Assembly: GCF_022179805.1 (NCBI RefSeq)
Contig: NZ_BPUO01000006.1
Coordinates: 425,537-489,536, forward strand
DNA: 64,000 nucleotides
Source of the DNA: Cupriavidus pauculus
GTDB taxonomy: Bacteria > Pseudomonadota > Gammaproteobacteria > Burkholderiales > Burkholderiaceae
Reading direction: 5' to 3'
The first letter of the stretch is position 1. Every line of letters starts with the position of its first letter. The notes under the pieces were generated by a model. The model was not told where the DNA came from. It saw only the letters and a program-made list of their open reading frames with translations, and did no database searches. The position numbers and the translations under genes are program-made. Below, in pieces: positions 51,944-58,397 of this stretch.

Positions 51944-52357
51944 TTCTGCGTAATTTCTTGCAGGGTGCAGTCTGCCTTGCAAGGTAACTCCGGCGCGGCG
52001 CCATGCCTCTAAAACGGGTGCATAAAAACCACTCGATGAAGCGCGCGGGTGAGGCGGGGTCTCAACCGCGCGCTGAGGGTACACAGCCCCTCCCTATCCC
52101 GTCGTGACGATGCACGCGTCCTGAGCGCGTCCTAAACGTTCGTAGCACATCCACATCGATGCTCTCGCAAATGCAGCAGCATGCTGCGCGCCCCACTACG
52201 CCCGCCACCTTGTTGTTAACGACAACGGCACAACACGATGCCGTTGCGATGACCGGCGCGCTATCGGGACACTGTGTTCGCTCTGTGCAGCATTGAGTAA
52301 CGCCGAGCAATACGGAACCGTGTTGCTCGTACCTTTGAACCTAGATGAGGAAGACAG
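51944..52357. other. Gene-free regulatory region before alpA
   Basis: No gene is evident in these 414 bases. Two dyads stand out: GTTGT-N5-ACAAC at 52212-52226, and a larger inverted repeat at 52305-52328 just before the alpA ribosome binding site. The region probably holds the promoter of the alpA-psu-ogr transcript. Confidence 0.55.
52305..52328. promoter_or_regulatory. Operator-like inverted repeat upstream of alpA
   Basis: GAGCAATACGG (52305-52315) and CCGTGTTGCTC (52318-52328) pair at 10 of 11 positions around AA. It lies 30 bases before the alpA start. Confidence 0.55.
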
Positions 52358-52621
52358 ATGATGAGTCCGCAAGCCGGCATCTCCACGGCATGCACCGTTC
52401 CCGGTCTCGTCCTGCGCGACACGGGGACTGCGGAAGCAGAACGCTTCATGCGACTGCCTGAAGTCGTGGCTGTTTGTGGCCTGCCTGCATCGTCCATCTA
52501 CGACAGGATGCGGCGCGGCGACTTTCCGAAGCCCGTGCCATTGGCTGGCAAAAGCGTGGCCTGGCTCTCCAGCGAGATCAGGCAATGGATGCAGTCACGC
52601 ATTGCGTCACGTCGGACGTAA
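52358..52621 (+). CDS. alpA: AlpA-family phage regulatory protein
   Basis: The 87-residue protein has the AlpA HTH pattern: RFMRLPEVVAVCGLPASSIYDRMRRGDFPKPVPLAGKSVAWLSSEIRQWM (seen in pieces). AlpA-type proteins activate excision or satellite operons in P4-like islands. GAGGA lies seven bases before the ATG at 52358, and a second ATG follows directly. The N-terminal 28 residues are extra relative to short AlpA proteins. It appears to head the transcript with the Psu-like and zinc-finger genes. Confidence 0.85.
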   Translation: MMSPQAGISTACTVPGLVLRDTGTAEAERFMRLPEVVAVCGLPASSIYDRMRRGDFPKPVPLAGKSVAWLSSEIRQWMQSRIASRRT

Positions 52622-52632
52622 CCTAAATCACC

Positions 52633-53367
52633 ATGACCGAAACACTACTTATTGAGAACTTGCAGGTCGCCCTGACCCGATACAACGACGTGGCGGCCGC
52701 TTTCACTTCCGCGCGCGATAACGTGAGCCGAATCAAAGCGGATCTGGAGAAGAACACGAAGGCCGCTGATGCCGCCGACGCTGAAGCACTTGCTGCACGC
52801 AATGAAGCGGCGGCACTGATGCGAGACGCCGGCGCGTCGATGAAGCATCTCCGGGATCTCAAGGGCAAGGAGCGGGCCGCATACACGCTTGCAGAGGACT
52901 ACCGCTCCATCATTGCCGAGATCCAGCTCGCTCTTGATGAGGCGATTCTCGACGCGCGTATCGCACACCGCGAAGAAGCCGATTCCTACAGCGCCGTTCT
53001 GAATCAACGCGCCAAAGAGCTGCTCAGTTCGTCGGGCCAAATGCTCCTACCTTTCATCCATGCAATTCATGTGCTCGCAGATGCGTATGCATGCCAGGCA
53101 CGACGGCCCGGAGGCGCGCAGTGGGAGCAGTTGGGCTACAAGACGGCAATTGACGCCGCCCTGGCTGACGCTTATGCGGTCGTCCATCATGGTGTCAGCG
53201 AATATCAAGCGGAGACAGAGCAAGACGATGTTCTTGCCACCATTGAGCGGCCATCCGGACGCAGCAACTTTGAACCCGCCTACCACGCGGCAGCACAAAA
53301 GCTGCGTGCCGAACTCTCTCAACGCAAAGCACGGCTCCGCGAGGCAGCCGTCAGCACTTCCAATTGA
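52633..53367 (+). CDS. psu: Psu-like polarity suppression protein
   Basis: The 244-residue protein is almost all helical with a long N-terminal coiled coil. The C-terminal part matches my recall of P4 Psu: QDDVLATIERP against the P4 pattern QDSDILTTIGFRP, followed by F-x-PA and an RKAxL helix. P4 Psu blocks Rho-dependent termination and decorates the satellite capsid. It is about 50 residues longer than P4 Psu. It starts 11 bases after alpA and is followed by two Ogr/Delta-like genes, as psu and delta neighbour each other in P4. Confidence 0.7.
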   Translation: MTETLLIENLQVALTRYNDVAAAFTSARDNVSRIKADLEKNTKAADAADAEALAARNEAAALMRDAGASMKHLRDLKGKERAAYTLAEDYRSIIAEIQLALDEAILDARIAHREEADSYSAVLNQRAKELLSSSGQMLLPFIHAIHVLADAYACQARRPGGAQWEQLGYKTAIDAALADAYAVVHHGVSEYQAETEQDDVLATIERPSGRSNFEPAYHAAAQKLRAELSQRKARLREAAVSTSN

Positions 53368-53375
53368 GGTCAAAC

Positions 53376-53582
53376 ATGCAAGCAAAAAAATGTCCGAAGT
53401 GCCGATCCCTTACCCCCGCCGAAGGCTACGTCGAATGCGGCAGTGGAAATCGTGAGGCGCTGTATCGCTGCAAGAACTTGCGCTGCGAACACATGTTCTC
53501 CCGCTCCGACAGTACCCGCCTCAGCGAAAACACCGAGCGGTACTCGTCGCAACCTGACGACACCATCACAACCGACTGCTGA
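53376..53582 (+). CDS. Ogr/Delta-like zinc-finger protein 1
   Basis: The 68-residue protein has the four-cysteine finger of P2 Ogr and P4 Delta: CPKC near residues 6-9 and CKNLRC near residues 31-36, with the family run YRCKNLRCEHMFS. Such proteins activate P2-type late promoters. GAGG lies six bases before the ATG at 53376, eight bases after the Psu-like gene. The C-terminus is short and acidic. Confidence 0.85.
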   Translation: MQAKKCPKCRSLTPAEGYVECGSGNREALYRCKNLRCEHMFSRSDSTRLSENTERYSSQPDDTITTDC

Positions 53583-53642
53583 CATCACTGCACACGGGCG
53601 GCGGCGTGGCTCGCCGCCCTTGCGAAGGAGCATTTGCTTTCT

Positions 53643-53918
53643 ATGAGAATGGACTGCCCTCACTGCGGCTCGAAATCGAATATTCGCTCCAGCCGCCCGG
53701 CTTCCCGCATGACGCGGGAGCTTTACTGCCAGTGCACAAACCTCGACTGCGGGCACACGTTTGTCAGCCTGGTCGAAGTGGTCCGGACCCTGTCTCCAAG
53801 CAGCATCCCAGACCCGGATATCGCCCGACAGCTCGCAGGGCGCTCGTCCAACGCAGTGCCGGCGCCCGAACAAGCCGCGATCCAACCACTTTCCGCCCAG
53901 GTGAGGCCGGGGAGATAG
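53643..53918 (+). CDS. Ogr/Delta-like zinc-finger protein 2
   Basis: The 91-residue protein has a complete Ogr/Delta domain: MDCPHCGSKSNIRSSR, MTRELYCQCTNLDCGHTFVS and VRTLSPSSIPDP. It is closer to classical Ogr than the preceding gene. P4 Delta is one protein with two Ogr domains; here two single-domain genes lie side by side. I chose the ATG at 53643; a TTG at 53634 is closer to the GGAG and is possible. Confidence 0.88.
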   Translation: MRMDCPHCGSKSNIRSSRPASRMTRELYCQCTNLDCGHTFVSLVEVVRTLSPSSIPDPDIARQLAGRSSNAVPAPEQAAIQPLSAQVRPGR

Positions 53919-54200
53919 CAACCTTGACAGCCTGAACCAGATGATCAAGAATTCGAACGTCACCGAAACAACGGTGACCGGGCGTGGAAACCCGGAACAA
54001 CCCAAGGCGGATAGCCGCCCATGCGGCATTTTTTTCGTCCGTAGCGTACGCGCGCGCCTAGACTTCTATGGCGGGCCGGGCGGGGCAGCCTTCGGGCTGG
54101 CCGGTCACCTTGGGTACCGGTTTTCCACCCCCGCTGTCGGGCCCGCCACCCCTCACGTGGAAATGAGCGGCGGGCCTCCAACATACCCAAGGAGGCCGCA
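53919..54200. other. Gap with inverted repeat and terminator
   Basis: No gene is seen. GTCACCG-N6-CGGTGAC is a perfect inverted repeat at 53959-53978, and a terminator follows at 54014-54035. The right part probably contains the promoter of the primase transcript. Confidence 0.55.
54014..54035 (+). terminator. Terminator after the zinc-finger genes
   Basis: GCCGC-CCAT-GCGGC followed by A and seven Ts. Confidence 0.75.
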
Positions 54201-54380
54201 ATGCGTGCTAATGCCCTCGCTCGCCCTGAGCAGACTGTATTCCCCGAAATCATTGCCATTGTTCGTGTCGCCCTGCGCGATGCAGTTGACGCCCCCACAG
54301 AGCGCGCATCACTCGACATCGTTGGCGACGCCCTGGTCGCCGTCGCTACCATCGCACAAGCGGAGGTGCGCCATGCATAA
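54201..54380 (+). CDS. Small hypothetical protein, 59 aa
   Basis: This short frame starts at an ATG with a perfect AAGGAGG six bases upstream and reads as a helical, alanine- and valine-rich protein (VFPEIIAIVRVALRDAVDAP, LDIVGDALVAVATIAQAE). It overlaps the next gene by eight bases. I do not recognise it. Small proteins in this position in satellites are often regulators or inhibitors, but no function can be assigned. Confidence 0.65.
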   Translation: MRANALARPEQTVFPEIIAIVRVALRDAVDAPTERASLDIVGDALVAVATIAQAEVRHA

Positions 54381-54714
54381 GGCTCAGCGTCTGACGGGCA
54401 ACGAGCTCGCCTTCTTCCGCCAACGCGATATGCTGTCGCAGCTCGTGTCGCAGATCCGGCCTACAAACCGTCGATCCAAAGCGGAGCTGTCCAGTGCCGT
54501 TGCCCAAATCAATGCATTGAGCGAGAGCATTCGGGAAACCGCACAAGACAGCTGCTATGAGTTGTTGAGGGTAAGCGCCGGCCTTGAAGGCATCCTGCGC
54601 TTTCTCGACCTTGAGAGCGATCGATCCCCCGCTCATCACAGCCTGCATTGCTTGCTGAGCCCTCTCAAACACCGCCTGGACGAAGCACTGAGCCATGTCC
54701 ATGACATGCTGTGA
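54373..54714 (+). CDS. Hypothetical protein, 113 aa
   Basis: The protein is helical and amphipathic (ELAFFRQRDMLSQLVSQIRP, ALSESIRETAQDSCYELLRV) and has no motif I recognise. GGAGG lies six bases before the ATG at 54373, which overlaps the preceding gene by eight bases. Its stop lies nine bases before the primase start, so it belongs to the primase transcript and may serve replication or its control. Confidence 0.65.
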   Translation: MHKAQRLTGNELAFFRQRDMLSQLVSQIRPTNRRSKAELSSAVAQINALSESIRETAQDSCYELLRVSAGLEGILRFLDLESDRSPAHHSLHCLLSPLKHRLDEALSHVHDML

Positions 54715-54722
54715 GGCCGCCC

Positions 54723-57524
54723 ATGCATACACAGCACAATCCCGCCCTCCGCGCTTGGTTTGATGAACTCAAGCGCAGCATCGATTTGCACGACGTAGCC
54801 GAGCGATTAGACCTGAGGCGCAGCGGCGCCAAGGGCAACTATCACAGCCCTCACCACACCGACAAGAGCCCCTCCCTGTCGATCTATGACAATGGACGTT
54901 CTTGGAAAGACTGGTCTACCGAGACGGGCGGATCCTGCATCGATCTTGTAATCCATTGCCTACCCGACATCGGCGGTCCGATGGACGCTGCCAAGTTGCT
55001 GGGGGACTGGTACGGGAAGCCCATGCCAAGCACCGAACCGCGCGGGCTTCCAGCGAAGAAAAGCACTGAGGAATACATCGCGGATAAGGCTCGCGCTGAT
55101 GCAAGCCCTGCGATTTCATATCTGTCGAGCCGGGGCATCGATGAAACGGTCGCGCGCCGCGCCATTAAGGCAGGCACCCTTGGATGGAACACATGGCAAA
55201 GCCACAAGGTTCCAGCCGGCGAAGTTGGCCACGGCGGGCCCGCAGCCGCGTTCGTCGTGTGCGAGCCGGGTACAGGTCGCGTTGTGGCCGTGGACCTTCG
55301 GTACGCAGATCCAACGTTGAATGGCAACGTCAAGACGCAATGCCAAGGTGAAAAGCTCGGACACGGATGGACGAGCGACGCCATGCGACTGCGGCGTGCA
55401 CACACGGTGTTTATTGTCGAAAGCGCCATCAATGCACTGTCCGTCGAGTCGTGTCATCTTGCCGATGGCACCGCTGCGTTTGCCATCCGTGGCACCACCA
55501 ACGTGGACAAGATCGATTGGACTTTTCTGCGCGGCAAGCGCGTCTTGATTGCGCTCGATCACACTGATGCCGTCAATGAGCGAACCGGACAGCGTGCCGG
55601 CCTATCCGCCGCGTGGAAGTTGTCAGAAGCCCTAACAGCTGCGGACATCGGTGCGATGTTCGTTGACATGCAAGATTGGGAGGAAGGACAGGACATCAAC
55701 GATGTCCTGCAGCAACATGGAGCCGATGAGCTGACCAAGCGGCTAAAGCGTCTTGAGCCGTGGCTGATACCAGGCATGCCGGGAGGTGGTGAGCGCCTCG
55801 AAGGGACACGCCGTGTTTTTCTCCCAAGCCATGACTTCGCGGTCTACTGGCGTTTTCGCGTCAAGGAAGACTTCACGCAATACGTGCAGAAGTATAAAGA
55901 AGGGGACGGTGACGATGACCCGCCACGCCGATCCGAAGAAGTGGGCGATCTTTGTTCGTTTCGCGTCGCCGGATTCTCCCGGCTGCGCATTCAAAGCCAT
56001 CTTGCGACTATCAACGGCACACCAGACAACCAGCCAGAGACGGTCTTCGGCATCAGCGCGCAGGTGCCGCGTCATGGTGCAGTCCTACAGCGCGAGGTTG
56101 TCGGCGATGACAAGCTCTACAATCTCGAATGGTGGCGCGGGAAGTTTGGGCATATCTGGATGCCCGCCAACTTCGCGCGGATGGTCAACATCTTGGAGCG
56201 GGCTGCCGAGCTCGGCGCGCGTGACGTAGTCAACTTTGTCGGTCTCGCGTGGCGCGGCGGCGAGCTCGCTGCGCTAGAGGGCAGCGACTGCTATTTCATT
56301 GAGCCGCAGAAGCAATGCCTGTACTACAACATGACGTTTCCGCGCGGAACGCGCCAAAACGCGCGCGCAGTCATCAAGGCGTACCAGGCTACCTTCCGGA
56401 ACAATGCCGCCGCCATAGGGCTTGTGTGGGCGCTTGGGACGCATCTGAAGACGGTTCTCGGCTTCTACCCACATCTGCAGATGCAAGCCGAAAAGGGCTC
56501 GGGAAAATCCAAGCTGCTGGAAAGCCTACAAAGCACACTCGCCTTTCAGGTTCTGTCTGGCCAGATGCTGAAGACGGACCACCGCCGCCGCGCCTCCGTC
56601 TCATGGACTACGCAGCCCGTGGGATGGGATGAGTTTTCCAAGCTGCCCAAAGCCGTTCTATCGGACATCGACGGACTGCTGCAGTCCACGTATCGCTTCG
56701 AGTTCACGCGTGTGGGGTCGTCTCTCACGCCATACCTGATGTGCGCCCCCGTCTTGTTGGCCGGTGAAGAAGTGGACGTGGCCAGCCTGCAGTCGAAAAT
56801 CTGCCGCACGTCGCTATCGGTGGCCAAGCAGGGTGCAATCGTCCCGCACAGCACGCCGCAGTTTCCGGTATGGGAATGGCTTCAGTTTCTTGCCGCCATT
56901 GAGCCGGCACGCATTAGAGACCTTCACGAAGCCTTCATCGCTGAGTGTGTGAAACGCAGCGGTGTCGCATCGCCTGACGCCACCGCGCGGCGCATGATGG
57001 AGAACTACGCGGCGGTCATGACAGCGTGGGCGTTGTTGGCCGAGTTCGCCGACATCGATGTCGACCAGGGCGGATTTGTGGAAGATGTCCTGGCGGAAAT
57101 GACCGCACACATCGCAGAAACCGATGGTGCACGCCTGCCGTGGTTCTGGGTAATGGATGTCTTGCTTTCCGAGCTTGCGGCACGCCGCTTTGAGTTCCCC
57201 CGCTGCTGGGACACTGTGCAGACCGATGAAGGCAAGGTCATGGCTCTTTTCGTGCGGCCGAGCCACGTCATGGACCATATCTCGACGGCACCGCACTTGC
57301 GGCAGAAGTTTGATTCGCTGCCCATCAAGACGGCACGGATCTTCAAACAGCAGTTGCTGCAATCCGGCGTCGTCCCAAAGCATGCCGGCAAGCTGCTGGA
57401 CGATGTTGAAAAGCGCATCCACGGGCGGCGCCATGCCCATATGACGGCCATCAGCGTGCCGAATCTGGAACGGCTCGGCCTGGAGGCCATACCTGAAATC
57501 GAAGACGCTCGAAGTCCGCCGTAG
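54723..57524 (+). CDS. Satellite primase-helicase (CHC2-like, TOPRIM, DUF927-type ATPase)
   Basis: The 933-residue protein combines primase and helicase parts, as does P4 alpha. Residues about 20-80 resemble the DnaG zinc domain (YHSPHHTDKSPSLSIYDNG, DWSTETGGSCIDL), but the zinc cysteines are mostly replaced. A TOPRIM domain follows (TVFIVESAINALSV, RVLIALDHTDA). A DUF927-type ATPase lies at about 350-750, with Walker A EKGSGKSKLLESL and VGWDEFSKLP. The start at 54723 has GAGG upstream; a GTG at 54711 is possible. It should start replication of the excised element. Confidence 0.88.
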   Translation: MHTQHNPALRAWFDELKRSIDLHDVAERLDLRRSGAKGNYHSPHHTDKSPSLSIYDNGRSWKDWSTETGGSCIDLVIHCLPDIGGPMDAAKLLGDWYGKPMPSTEPRGLPAKKSTEEYIADKARADASPAISYLSSRGIDETVARRAIKAGTLGWNTWQSHKVPAGEVGHGGPAAAFVVCEPGTGRVVAVDLRYADPTLNGNVKTQCQGEKLGHGWTSDAMRLRRAHTVFIVESAINALSVESCHLADGTAAFAIRGTTNVDKIDWTFLRGKRVLIALDHTDAVNERTGQRAGLSAAWKLSEALTAADIGAMFVDMQDWEEGQDINDVLQQHGADELTKRLKRLEPWLIPGMPGGGERLEGTRRVFLPSHDFAVYWRFRVKEDFTQYVQKYKEGDGDDDPPRRSEEVGDLCSFRVAGFSRLRIQSHLATINGTPDNQPETVFGISAQVPRHGAVLQREVVGDDKLYNLEWWRGKFGHIWMPANFARMVNILERAAELGARDVVNFVGLAWRGGELAALEGSDCYFIEPQKQCLYYNMTFPRGTRQNARAVIKAYQATFRNNAAAIGLVWALGTHLKTVLGFYPHLQMQAEKGSGKSKLLESLQSTLAFQVLSGQMLKTDHRRRASVSWTTQPVGWDEFSKLPKAVLSDIDGLLQSTYRFEFTRVGSSLTPYLMCAPVLLAGEEVDVASLQSKICRTSLSVAKQGAIVPHSTPQFPVWEWLQFLAAIEPARIRDLHEAFIAECVKRSGVASPDATARRMMENYAAVMTAWALLAEFADIDVDQGGFVEDVLAEMTAHIAETDGARLPWFWVMDVLLSELAARRFEFPRCWDTVQTDEGKVMALFVRPSHVMDHISTAPHLRQKFDSLPIKTARIFKQQLLQSGVVPKHAGKLLDDVEKRIHGRRHAHMTAISVPNLERLGLEAIPEIEDARSPP

Positions 57525-57544
57525 TGCCCGCAGCGCCCTCTTCC

Positions 57545-57573
57545 AAGCCCGCCATGCGCGGGCTTTTGTTTTT
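57545..57573 (+). terminator. Terminator after the primase gene
   Basis: AAGCCCGC-CATGC-GCGGGCTT followed by TTGTTTTTT. Confidence 0.85.
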
Positions 57574-58305
57574 TGGCTGCGCCAGCGCTCTCGGACAGAT
57601 GTCGGCCTCGCTGGCTAGGCCAACATCGAGTTCCCTCTAATCCGTTGGAAGCCGCACAATGTGAAAAAACTCGTGGCGGCGTGTAACTCGCTCCGTAACC
57701 CTTTGATTTCCAAGGAAACAAGCCCCACAGCTTCGCCCGCTTTTGCCACGTTTTTGCCGCCATTTGCCACACCGAATGTTCAAGCTACCCTCCCCCATTT
57801 TCTTTTCTTTCTCTTTTAAAATCAAAGAGAAAGAGAAAGAATCGTTGAAAACGGACGGACAGCGACGTGCCACAGTTTCGAGGCACTGCCTATTTTTTAA
57901 GCCACGGATTCGGAAGGAAGCCACACAGAATTTCGTGGCATTCCGTGGCGGGTTAGTCCGTTGATTTATATGGCTTCGCGGGCGATGCGAGCGCGTTGCC
58001 ACGGTGCCACTGCATTTTTCGCCAGTCACTTCTCAGCCGGTGTCCTCAGTCTCGCCATGGGGCCAACAACTTCCCCGGCGCCCGCCAATCTGCGCCATAA
58101 GCCCCTGCCAAAGCAATTCAAGGATCGGCGGTTGCAGCTCCTCGGCGGCTGGGCTGGGTGGGCCTCTTCAGTAGGCGCTGCTGATTCTTGACAGCCCGGC
58201 GTCACTCGACACGGGATCTCCATGCCTTCATAAATCGAGAGTCGGACGCATACTCTACGTCCGCCCGCCCGTGCGCCAGCGCCGACGGCTGTTGTCATAT
58301 TCAGC
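57574..58305. other. Gene-free region with TGCCAC repeats, candidate origin
   Basis: No credible gene is seen in about 730 bases. It contains many TGCCAC motifs on both strands and a purine/pyrimidine-skewed inverted repeat, CTTTCTCTTT (57807-57816) and AAAGAGAAAG (57824-57833). Placement right after the primase gene and AT-rich stretches suit a replication origin. Confidence 0.5.
57744..58010. repeat. Cluster of TGCCAC repeats (iteron-like)
   Basis: Exact TGCCAC occurs at 57744, 57765, 57868, 57997 and 58005 on the plus strand and at 57935 on the minus strand. Variants occur at 57755 (TGCCGC) and 57945 (GTGGCG). Six exact copies in under 270 bases exceed chance for a 6-mer. Confidence 0.65.
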
Positions 58306-58350
58306 GACAGTTACCACAGCAGTCTGTGACAGTTACCACAGCAGTCTGTG
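58306..58350 (+). promoter_or_regulatory. Tandem operator-like repeat before the defence operon
   Basis: A 22-base unit is repeated perfectly (58306-58327 and 58328-58349). Each unit contains the inverted repeat CACAG-CAGT-CTGTG (58315-58328 and 58337-58350). It lies 48 bases before the nuclease gene start, as expected for an operator. Confidence 0.7.
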
Positions 58351-58397
58351 ATAATTTGTGCTCTCGTGTGACACAACATAAGAATGCGGAGGCACGC

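Noticed and set aside
53941..54372. Upstream extension of the 113-residue gene
   Set aside because: The frame stays open through a terminator and across the 59-residue gene, but a perfect ribosome binding site marks the ATG at 54373 instead.
57807..57833. Rho-independent terminator in the candidate origin
   Set aside because: The CTTTCTCTTT/AAAGAGAAAG stem is AT-rich and lacks the GC stem and T tract of a terminator; kept as part of the origin-like region.
58188..58397. N-terminal extension of the OLD nuclease from an upstream start
   Set aside because: It would run through the tandem operator repeat and lacks OLD similarity; the TTG at 58398 with GGAGG fits the family start.
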